Of a DNA stretch of 64,000 nt, positions 55,553 to 64,000 are shown piece after piece; position 1 is the stretch's first letter, and each line of letters opens with the position of its first letter. Both the position numbers and the translations under genes were made by a program. Origin of the DNA: Paramacrobiotus metropolitanus (taxonomy: Eukaryota > Tardigrada > Eutardigrada > Parachela > Macrobiotidae). The notes beneath the pieces were generated by a model, which did not search any database, was not told the origin of the DNA, and saw only the letters and a list, made by a program, of their open reading frames with translations. The stretch lies in contig NW_026570351.1 of the NCBI RefSeq assembly GCF_019649055.1, positions 281,345 through 345,344 on the forward strand, in the 5' to 3' direction.

Positions 55553-57907
55553 CTATTCCCTGAATTCGAGCTGTTCTCGTCGTAACCGTTCTTGTTCGGC
55601 CCGGATTTGTGCACGTTCATCCCTTTCCCGTGCATCTTCGTAATAATCGGCGCCGTCGCGTTCTTGTCGCCTAGCGCGAGGGTCTTCTCGTTCATCTCGT
55701 CTGGGGTCGGATTCATTTGGGGCATCGTCGTGCCTGGTGTCTTGTTGTCTTGAGCTATTCCCGCCTTTCGGTCCCGAGTGCCCCTTCGCCAACTCGGTAT
55801 CTTCCGTGACCTTTTCACCCTTGACCTTTGTTTCCTCTTTGTCGTCAGTTCGGCCCATTCCGGTCTTTTTAGGTGCTTCGAAGTGGAAGCTGCCTTCGAC
55901 GGTGTGGACTTCACCGTAGCCAGGTGGCGGAGATTCATTCCGTTCAGGTTGTTTGTCCTGACGTTGGGTCGCCTCTGCTTCTTTCTTTTTTGCTGGACCT
56001 TTTAAGTTTTTGATCTCTTCATCTTTCCGTTTGATTATCTCTTGTAATTGGTTCACTGTATTGTTTGCGTCCATTCGTAACTTCTCGTATTCGGCATTTG
56101 CTTCGTTGACCTTTTTCATCTGTTCCATGATCGCGATTGCCCTCTGGTCAAGGGTTTTGTCCAAGTCTTTCTTTGCTGCTTTCATGATTTCTGCTTCCGA
56201 TTCTAAACGGGTAATTTGATCGGCTCTGCGTACGAGGGTCTTTCCTCTCGCATCGCATTCTTCCATAACTGTCTTCAGTTCCGCTTCTTTCTCAGCGATC
56301 TTATCATCCTTTTCCATCACTGCGGTGGCCATTCCCAGAAGTTCGTTACTTAACTTCACAATTTCTTGTTTCTGTTTTTCGATCTCCGTTTGCCCTTCCT
56401 TGTTGGAGATCTCTAGCACCGTGATGCGTACATCGATTCGTTTAGCTTCAGTCATCCATTTATGAGCTTCCTTCTTGTGACCTTCGACTTCATAATTTAG
56501 CCGTTTACTTTCGCTTTTCGTCGTTTCTGCCAGTTCGAGGAGCTTCAATGCTGCTTGATCTCTCTGGCTTTCTGCTTCGTGCTGTTTCTTTTTTCCTTTC
56601 TTGTATTTGCGCCTGCAGCGATGTTATGTTTTCATCTCGCAGCTTAAGGTCATCCTTCAACTTTGAGATTTCTGCCGTGAGGCTCGTGACCTTTCCTGTG
56701 AACTTCGTTGCATTTGCTAAGGACTCGTCGCGCTGAGTTTCCGCTTCCCTGACCTTATTCTTCAAAAGGTCACGTTCTGCTTTCAATTCTGCTATCTCCC
56801 GTGACCTTTCTTCGGTTTCCTCGGACATGCTTCTGTTAAGGTCATCCACTGCGAGTATGCCTTCCATGTCCTTATCATCGACTAGTTTCTTCAATTCTTC
56901 TGCGATTTGTTTTTGCGCTTCGTATCTGACCTTCCATTGTCGCGCTTCATCTTCAAGCGTGACCTTTTTTTGTTCCATTGTATAAATTTCTGCTTCCGCT
57001 TCGAAGGTTTTATTTCTCTGTTCACGTACTGCAGCGAATGCTTGCCCTTCCTTCTCGTCGAGTAGCTGTTCCAGCTCTCTGATTCGCTGCTTTGCTCCAC
57101 TTGATGCGGGAGTTTTGGGAGTTGGTGACCTTTCGTTGTCAGCCTTTCCTGACGCCGTTCCTCGAAGGTCTCTTCCAACTTTTCGTTAAAGGTCATCTTT
57201 ATCATTCCATCCGCTAAGTCAGCTTCTTTCATCGCGGTATGGAAGGTCATCCTTATTGTATCGTCCTCATCATCGGTGTAATATTTCTCATCACCTGATG
57301 CGAAGCTGGTGCCATTTTCATCCAGCTATTCCTTCGACTCCATTGGATCGTTTGAAAGGTCATCAGCGTTGACCTTTCTTTGGTCTAGCAGCTCATTGCT
57401 GCCGATGACCTTTTCACCCCCACCGGTGACCTTTTGACTGACTTCGTCTTCTCCCTTCTTTAACTGATCCGCGGTTTCCTCCTTGACCTTTTCAGCCGAC
57501 CGTGACATTCCTCCGGTCTCGACCGTAAGGTCTACTTAATTTTGTCCATCGACTGCCATTCTCTCGTCGGTGACCTTTGACTGGTCTACCGTGCTATCTC
57601 CGACTTGACGTCCGGAGTTTCCACTTCCGTCACTCGAACTTTCGTTTTGCGTCTCTTTCAAAGCCTTTTGATATGTGGCTTCTGAACCTTTGGAGTCCTT
57701 CCTTCCAAAGGCTTTCTGAGCTCGAGTTGCACGATCATGTTCTACTGGCCGTGTAAACGGCTGTAGTTTCACCTTATAAGGGTTTTCTGTGTCCCTGGAC
57801 CGTTTTCCTTGGGAACTACCGGAGGAGATCGGTTCATTACCGTCTCTTTCTTGATCCATATCTTTGCTTGTTTCAGGTGATCGGATAACTTTGGACGATG
57901 CTGTCAA
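55553..57907 (-). pseudogene. Coiled-coil region upstream of gag (several frames)
   Basis: Minus-strand frames in order: 57,907-57,536 (ATG; Ser/Asp/Gly-rich), 57,508-57,326, 57,250-56,891, 56,978-56,505 and 56,548-55,553. The last two are long heptad-rich coiled coils ('EERSREIAELKAERDLLKN', 'AELKTVMEECDARGKTLVR') with a charged Arg/Asp/Glu tail. Stops separate the pieces. The whole lies before gag and probably forms one ancestral long protein. Many AAGGTCA words are embedded in both orientations, partly encoding Lys-Val-Thr. No enzyme domain is seen. Confidence 0.5.
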
Positions 57908-57969
57908 GGTTTCTCACACGTGTGTTAGATTATGTTTATGTGAGTTTTACACGTGAACAGAATCAAGCG

Positions 57970-58362
57970 CTGTCCTAAAGGTCACTTCTTATTATACGAG
58001 CTCAGTTGCTAAAGGTCACTCTGCCTTTAAAAGATTTAAGTCCTTTCTAAAGGTCACTTTTTACTTCGGAAATTTGACGAAGTTCTCGTAAAGGTCACTT
58101 CCTTCAGCAAGACATAACTCGTAAAGGTCATCAGCTGTTTCAGCTTAACGCTTACTCCGAATAAGTAAAGGTCACTTTTTGATTTTAGGAACTTGGTCTG
58201 GTAGAGGTCACCAAAACTTTTTGTCAAAACTGCGAACTTCGAGATATTTTTGGATTTTATGTCGGAATTAACGAAACTCAACTTAAAACTTGCGTCAAAT
58301 CATCAACTTTCCATCTTCGTTAAAGGTCATCATTCTTGTCAAATTTTGGTAAAGGTCACAAT
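57970..58362. promoter_or_regulatory. Array of nine AAAGGTCA half-sites
   Basis: AAAGGTCA (one AGAGGTCA) at 57,977, 58,011, 58,049, 58,090, 58,123, 58,167, 58,203, 58,322 and 58,351, all in the same orientation and mostly 29-44 bp apart. The word is the extended half-site bound by monomeric nuclear receptors such as FTZ-F1/ERR. The array lies directly upstream of the minus-strand coiled-coil/gag frames. Confidence 0.75.
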
Positions 58363-58389
58363 CTCATCGGTCGACTCAGAAAAATTATT

Positions 58390-58680
58390 CGGCTGGCTAC
58401 GTCACGTTCTTGTGCGCCGTGCGCAAATTCTCCGCCTCGTCTCAAAATCTCAGCTTCTAATTGGCTGAATCTCAAGCTTGCTTCAGCTTTACTGCTGCGC
58501 CAATCACAGCGTTAATAACCGACCAATCAGAAACGTTGTTTTTAAATTCTAAGGCAGAGTGACGTCACAAGGAAATGTGAAAATTTTTGCTAGCGCGCCG
58601 TGCGCAAATGTACCGCCTACTTTCTCGCTCAGCTCATCACCGACCAATGAAAATTGAGAATTTTACGTCTGCGCCAATGG
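58390..58680 (-). promoter_or_regulatory. CCAAT-box and CRE-rich putative promoter
   Basis: CCAAT words (either strand) occur five times between 58,460 and 58,680, often as GCGCCAAT or GACCAATCAG. A TGACGTCA palindrome lies at about 58,560-58,567 and CTACGTCACG at 58,397. GCGCCGTGCGCAAAT occurs at about 58,415 and 58,593. The density suggests the promoter of the minus-strand element. It is inferred, not tested. Confidence 0.5.
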
Positions 58681-58705
58681 CGAAATTAATAAACGAAATT
58701 CTGAC

Positions 58706-59605
58706 CTGATCGTCTCCGTGATCCAGAAATCGATCCCGCGCGTCCTTCCGCGAATCCTCCAAATCCTCCAACGATTAAGCTGACTTCTCCTGGGCCAGCC
58801 GTTAACCCCTTCTGTCTCGTATCGACAGGACGCAGCGGTGCGTCGACCAACTGACTTGCTGGCTGCGGGTCTTCTGTCGCGCCTTGACGTTGGCAACGAC
58901 AGGGGCGCTCGACCACCTTTTTGGGGGAGCGCGTATGATGTGTGCGCTCTACACAGTAGAGACGCACCTGAACTCCACACCCGTCAGACCAAAAGTGGCT
59001 TGCCCACTCGTGCCCCCCTTCGGGCTTCTGCCTCTTCTGGCTATCTTTCTCGGCGCTTGTGCCCCTCCAGCCAAAGCTACTACCTTAACCCTGGCCGCCT
59101 CAGAACAGTACAGCGTGCTCTACACAGTAGAGACACACTGATGCTGATCTGCTGTCGAGATCCAAGCGTCCTTCTCCGACTGCTTCGTCAGCGAGCCCTT
59201 CCTCGCACACTCCAAACACTCCGTCAATTGGACGGGGGAAAAACTTCAGATTATCCTGGAGAACACGTCGTCTGCTACCATATAAGACGGGAACCGTAGA
59301 AGGTTCACGTCGTAGAATCGGAGTTGACGTAACTCCGTCTACCAAACAAATCTGGCAGTGCTACAGCACACACGCTATGGAAAAGCGAAAAACGGCCTGA
59401 CTGCTAGAGATTTATTGACAAGACTAATTTCGATAGAAATTCAACATGTGCAACTCTGCATTGCCGACTACGGCAAGCGCACGTAGCTGCCACACCATGC
59501 GGTGGCGCAGAGAACACTACGGTGCTGCCTCGCGTAGGCGGGCGCACAACCAAAACACAACAAACAGCCAAGCGAGGGTGTACGCTGAGTACGCCTGCGC
59601 TCACA
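58706..59605. repeat. 0.9-kb direct repeat, copy 1
   Basis: Starts CTGATCGTCTCCGTGATCC. Matches copy 2 (63,105-64,000) nearly throughout, with a few small indels (for example an extra CAC near 59,145 and an extra CA near 59,370). It contains two internal near-palindromes CTCTACACAGTAGAGAC about 175 bp apart. Open frames on both strands are not convincing. It may be an LTR or 3' part of a repeat family; the right end is not defined because copy 2 runs off the window. Confidence 0.85.
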
Positions 59606-60720
59606 GGTGGATTGCGGAGCAGTTGCGGCTGAATGAAACACTAATTGTTGCGCGGTGGATCGAGTCAGACAACTGTGCCACCATCAAACGGGTAGGACAT
59701 TCGCCCTCGTCCATGAGCCTACAAGGCTCATCGAATCGTTCGAAAATTCTTGCAACCGCACGCTGGCACTGGATTCCGCACTCCCTGCCTTGAAATCCTC
59801 AGAAAATTTATTTTATTTTAACTTCGTCAAATATTTAATGAGCAAATAAACTTTTTAAAACACTTAAACATTTTAAAACTCCGAATTTAACTACGACATT
59901 TTAAAACTACGTATTTCAACCGCTTCCGGTTGGTGAACCAATGGCAGTCTTCAGGTGTGGCACTGTGAGATGGCTGATGCAGCTAAAATTTCTGCAAAGT
60001 ACGTCATTCAGATTCCTTCTGGTACATCAGAATTTATTCTATCTCTTTGTTGTCTTAATAGTAAAAAACAATGTGTATAAAACAACTTTTGTGAAAATCA
60101 GACCAATCTATACCAGACGGAGGCGAACCAGTGGCATAGCCTCCGCGGCACATAAGAAAAACTCCCTGTAGATAGACCATAGACAAGTGCGAGGTTAATT
60201 CTAAATGCCCTTAGAATCTAGATGAAGATGTATGTTCTTTATTGATATCTCTAGATACTGGAGACCTATCAGAGCAATGATCCCCGTCCGACAAACCGCT
60301 ACCGTGGGAAGCGTGGCTGGAGCGGAGAAGAACTGCGACGATTAGACATAAAGTCGTTGTCAACGTTGACGCAGTGGGTACTGAACTTGACCATGCTGTC
60401 GCAATGGAAGTTGGATCTTCGACCATTTCATCTGAGACCTGTCGTTCGAACCACCGAATGACTGCCGGAAAAATGCTGGTTGACAAAGTCCTTGTTGTTA
60501 GCACATCACTTCTGAATAATTCTCACCAATAACCGATGAGAAGAAACTGCTCAGTAGAACTGTGGTTAGGTTAGAAGCATCCGGCTGATGTTTACGTATC
60601 ATAAATAACTGTTTCGATGTAAAGGAAGGCGCCAGGTTCATGGGACGAAGATCGGGTACATGCAGCGGATATTGCAGTTCTGCGTGGCCAAATTATTTTT
60701 TTAGGGCTCTACGTTTGAAA
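59606..60720. other. Low-coding region
   Basis: A minus frame at 60,211-60,504 (97 codons, ATG, Ser/Thr-rich with one hydrophobic stretch 'TTTLCLIVAVLL') is the only candidate and is not supported by other signals. Confidence 0.35.
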
Positions 60721-60723
60721 CCA

Positions 60724-61131
60724 CTAATTAATGTTAATATTATTATCTGTGTTAATATTATTGACTTTGGAAATCCAAAAATCGCACGGCAGGGTCAACT
60801 TTAACAACGAAGAAACAAAAGCTGACTGGAAGGGTTTCTCGATATCACCGGCGTTTTTTATTAGTGGCCTGTGGGCTTTGTCTACGACTGCATTGGCTAC
60901 TCTAGCCTTATGGAATTTCTTTCCATATACAGTAAAACGGGCCACCCGGATGTTGCGCGCATAAACGGTTTCTGCCCCCCACGTATACAAATCGTCTTGC
61001 AATAGAATGTCATAAAGCAATGTAAGCAAGTGTTTGGAGTGTGCGAAAGCGAAAGTTTTCACAAGACGTGTCCAAAGAACACACCAATTTAGTAGCGTGT
61101 ACAATACCGTGTATCCCAGTGTCTGATCCAA
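60724..61131 (-). other. Coding-like minus frame, unknown
   Basis: A 135-codon minus frame with coding-like middle ('WGAETVYARNIRVARFTVYGKK'). The same bases also hold a 77-codon plus frame (60,731-60,964) with a signal-peptide-like start and a membrane stretch. Only one, if either, is real. A further minus frame at 61,184-61,426 (80 codons, 'SDTKRTEEENYTVLNEIRTE') may be an upstream exon or a separate relic. Confidence 0.25.
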
Positions 61132-61677
61132 AAAATGACTACAGAGCCTCCCTCAGTATTGCCTCCCACAGCAGTTTTTAATATCATGTAAATGAGCACA
61201 CCCTGCTGTTGATTTTTATGTTTATCAAAACAGTTTTTCTGTGATACGATTTCTCAGAAGATATCTTTTGAGGTAATTTTAGCAATTTTAGTGACCTTTT
61301 TAGCACGGCCAGCCATGATGCCAACTGACAATCAGCATTTGAGTCTTCAGTGCGAATTTCGTTCAGCACTGTATAATTTTCTTCTTCGGTTCGCTTGGTA
61401 TCGCTGAAAATGAGAGCTTTCTCCACCTTTCCTTAGGGTTCATGAGCGGGTGGTTGTGGCAACCATCTTTGCCGCTAATAATGCTTAGGACCTTAGTCAA
61501 CGCACATCAGAAATGATCGTTGGGCACTGGTTCTTGTTTTACACAAACAAGAAAGTTCATTCTGCACCTAAGCGATCACTGTTACCCTATCCAATTCGCA
61601 CAAGAGTAAAGATATTACAACTCCATTTATACGCACTGTAATTATATTTTTGGGCGACGCGATAATAACATGACACT

Positions 61678-61747
61678 ATATTTGTTGGCAACGCGATGAT
61701 ACGAGTAACATATATGTTACTCGTATCATCGCGTTGCCAACAAATAT
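61678..61747. repeat. Perfect 70-bp palindrome
   Basis: ATATTTGTTGGCAACGCGAT... is followed without a spacer by its exact reverse complement; the centre is between 61,712 and 61,713 and each arm is 35 bp. A diverged relative of the left arm (GGGCGACGCGATAATAACATGACACTATATTTG) lies just before it. Confidence 0.9.
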
Positions 61748-61814
61748 GATTATCTGCTAAAAGGATGCCTAGAATAAGCTGGGTGTTTTAAAACAAATGA
61801 AGCAAGTATAAAAA

Positions 61815-62090
61815 AGTGCTTATAATTAACGGGGTGCGGAAAAGGCGTGGCTATAAAAAACGGAGGTGTACTAGATGGCTATCTAGTCACCTTGATATTT
61901 ATTAGGGTGATACCGTAGTCTAGCTGAACGGAGGGACAGACAGAGAAGTAGAGAAGAGCGGAGGTAGTGTAATACAGAGCAGGCAGGTTCAGCTAGACTA
62001 CGGTGATACTATAGCTACCACAAACACCCCCGTTTTTTATAGTCACCTCTTTTTCACACCCCGTTAATTATAGGCACCCTTTTTAAATTA
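61815..62090. mobile_element. Nested inverted-repeat element (MITE-like)
   Basis: The outer arms: TTATAATTAACGGGGTGCGG...GGCTATAAAAAACGGAGGTG (about 61,820-61,870) and CACCCCCGTTTTTTATAGTCACC...CACACCCCGTTAATTATAGG (about 62,028-62,082). Inner arms: GATACCGTAGTCTAGCTGAAC (about 61,911) and GTTCAGCTAGACTACGGTGATAC (about 61,988). No coding capacity. A third degenerate copy of the outer motif (ACCCTGTATTTTATAGACACTC) follows at about 62,112. Confidence 0.7.
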
Positions 62091-62215
62091 ATTAATTTCT
62101 GTTAGGACCACACCCTGTATTTTATAGACACTCTTTTGCCATTTATTATAATTTATAATTATGCGTAATTAACATTCGATACTGTAATCTACATATAAAT
62201 GCGTTTAGTGCGCGT

Positions 62216-62642
62216 ATGAAAGTTGTAAGGATTAACGATAAGGTCGTGGGGCACAACTACCCGCTGATTCCGGAAAGATGGAAAAGATTCCAGAAATCGA
62301 CGACTAACTGTAAGTTCGGCGGAGAAAAAAAAAGTGGTATTATTAACTATCAGCCCAGAAGTCGCTAAAGAAAATAACAACCGTACAACTTCAAATGGGC
62401 AATTGCCCATTGCAATGAGACGGGCTCAGTTGTTGCTGTTGAGTGATGACTACATCGCAAACATTCGCATTAAAAGCGGAAATAACCGACCGCGGTTGCA
62501 GAACAGCTGTAGAAATGCAGGACCACGTAGATTACTCAGCGAAATTCGTGCCAAAGATCCAAACGTTTTTGTTGATATTGTTAATTTGTCGCTAATTTAT
62601 CCCGTCATAAATAACAGAATTATTTTTTATGAATTTCGCTGA
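62216..62642 (+). pseudogene. Two coding-like frames joined at a nine-A run
   Basis: ATG 62,216 opens 'MKVVRINDKVVGHNYPLIPE' and continues to about 62,366. A second frame (from about 62,334, 'ISPEVAKENNNRTTSNGQ') continues to 62,642 with 'LLSEIRAKDPNVFVDIVNL'. The change of frame sits at an AAAAAAAAA run (about 62,324-62,333). Either a slippage-type frameshift, a mutation or a homopolymer error links them. Product unknown. Confidence 0.35.
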
Positions 62643-62842
62643 CATCGGTGAATATAAAGTTTATATAACATTATTATTATTATTATTTCTTCGTGGAGCA
62701 GGTAGCCCATTTCCGGCTAGGGTGACATACTAGCATGGGATTTTAAACCTGGCCAAACAGCAACTGCATAGAAAATTCCCAGCACGCTTAAACAAAATTT
62801 ACACTGCACAACGCATGTTTAAACGCACCAACCGATCGAACA

Positions 62843-63085
62843 CTAAAAAATATCAGAAGAATTAGAATCCACGAAAAATTTCCACATTTTATTAAGCTTC
62901 CAAGCCAAGGTTGTTTCGCCGACTTTTTTCTTTGCTTTCGCCTTGATTATGGTCCGATTCCCTTTCCGAAGATTGTACGGTTTCACTTCCTCTTTAAATT
63001 CCACCATCTCGCTGATGTATTGTGGCACATGGAATTTTTCCGGGTGCTTGATTTTGCACAACCTCACATTCCTGAAAATGGACAA
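62843..63085 (-). pseudogene. LINE-like C-terminal fragment
   Basis: A minus frame contains 'HPEKFHVPQYISEM', 'EEVKPYNLRKGNRTI' and 'TLAWKLNKMWKFFVDS', which resembles the C-terminal tail of non-LTR retrotransposon polymerases (the YNLR segment, then W...LN). It ends at 62,843 and fuses upstream into the 0.9-kb repeat copy 2. No reverse transcriptase core is present. Probably a 5'-truncated insertion. Confidence 0.4.
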
Positions 63086-63104
63086 TGGAACGGGTCGGAG
63101 AAGT

Positions 63105-64000
63105 CTGATCGTCTCCGTGATCCAGAAATCGATCCCGCGCGTCCTTCCGCGAATCCTCCAAATCCTCCAACGATTAAGCTGACTTCTCCTGGGCCAGCCG
63201 TTAACCCCTTCTGTCTCGTATCGACAGGACGCAGCGGTGCGTCGACCAACTGACTTGCTGGCTGCGGGTCTTCTGTCGCGCCTTGACGTTGGCAACGACA
63301 GGGGCGCTCGACCACCTTTTTGGGGGAGCGCGTATGATGTGTGCGCTCTACACAGTAGAGACGCACCTGAACTCCACACCCGTCAGACCAAAAGTGGCTT
63401 GCCCACTCGTGCCCCCCTTCGGGCTTCTGCCTCTTCTGGCTATCTTTCTCGGCGCTTGTGCCCTCCAGCCAAAGCTACTACCTTAACCCTGGCCGCCTCA
63501 GAACAGTACAGCGTGCTCTACACAGTAGAGACACTGATGCTGATCTGCTGTCGAGATCCAAGCGTCCTTCTCCGACTGCTTCGTCAGCGAGCCCTTCCTC
63601 GCACACTCCAAACACTCCGTCAATTGGACGGGGGAAAAACTTCAGATTATCCTGGAGAACACGTCGTCTGCTACCATATAAGACGGGAACCGTAGAAGGT
63701 TCACGTCGTAGAATCGGAGTTGACGTAACTCCGTCTACCAAACAAATCTGGCAGTGCTACAGCACACGCTATGGAAAAGCGAAAAACGGCCTGACTGCTA
63801 GAGATTTATTGACAAGACTAATTTCGATAGAAATTCAACATGTGCAACTCTGCATTGCCGACTACGGCAAGCGCACGTAGCTGCCACACCATGCGGTGGC
63901 GCAGAGAACACTACGGTGCTGCCTCGCGTAGGCGGGCGCACAACCAAAAACACAACAAACAGCCAAGCGAGGGTGTACGCTGAGTACGCCTGCGCTCACA
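63105..64000. repeat. 0.9-kb direct repeat, copy 2 (runs off window)
   Basis: Direct copy of 58,706-59,605, same orientation, offset about 4.4 kb, reaching the last base of the window. Confidence 0.85.

Noticed and set aside
58663-59345. Overlapping open frames on both strands of the 0.9-kb repeat as genes
   Set aside because: Frames change between the two copies through indels, no domain is seen and composition follows GC content.

Overview
The window looks like nuclear DNA of a small metazoan, most likely a tardigrade. This is inferred from compact genes with short GT-AG introns and from an F-box gene whose repeated GRRNE-type module resembles, from memory, multicopy tardigrade families. 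No database was searched. No rRNA, tRNA, CRISPR or bacterial signature was seen.

Layout. About 0.5-5.1 kb (minus) is a decayed LTR-retrotransposon (gag, zinc knuckle, DTGAG protease, head of pol) interrupted by a G-rich block. About 6-8.5 kb holds only gene debris. A complete 7-exon F-box gene (864 residues modelled) spans 8,803-12,606 (+). A second large gene, 8 exons and 1,442 residues modelled, spans 13,253-24,446 (+). All of its exon phases agree. It joins two catalytically degenerate Ulp1-like modules, a Crinkler/RHS-like P-loop NTPase, a PD-(D/E)xK-like nuclease and a degenerate OTU-like module. This is the most striking host-type gene here. From 25 to 31.5 kb there are low-coding sequence, a 299-bp tandem duplication with a 273-bp presence/absence segment, and a shattered Lys/Cys-rich gene or element.

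From about 35 to 52.9 kb lies a Polinton/Maverick element. It carries family B DNA polymerase, IAP-like BIR-BIR-RING gene, a duplicated unknown gene, adenovirus-type protease, double-jelly-roll major capsid, pVI-like protein, minor capsid, DDE integrase, two small structural or unknown proteins, A32-type packaging ATPase, TATA-binding-protein-like gene and a small acidic protein. Polymerase, capsid and acidic-protein genes contain 55-65 bp spliceosomal introns. Many genes carry single-base frameshifts, often at homopolymers, so either decay or sequencing error is possible. The element appears to sit inside the first intron of a host gene whose candidate first exon is at 34,991 and whose remaining exons run 53,089-54,192. 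A divergent two-exon small gene lies at 33,529-33,830 (-).

From 54.5 to 58.7 kb (minus) is a gag-like element with long coiled coils, no visible pol, and an extraordinary density of AAGGTCA half-sites in both leader and coding sequence. Its 3' end matches the end of the shattered region at 31.4 kb in the opposite orientation. From 58.7 kb to the end are two copies of a 0.9-kb repeat, a LINE-like 3' fragment, a perfect 70-bp palindrome and a nested inverted-repeat element.

Interaction of the parts: the Polinton genes form a self-synthesising, virion-capable module (replication, integration, capsid, maturation, packaging) with probable accessory genes (IAP-like, TBP-like). The neighbouring host genes are mostly lineage-specific and not otherwise recognised.
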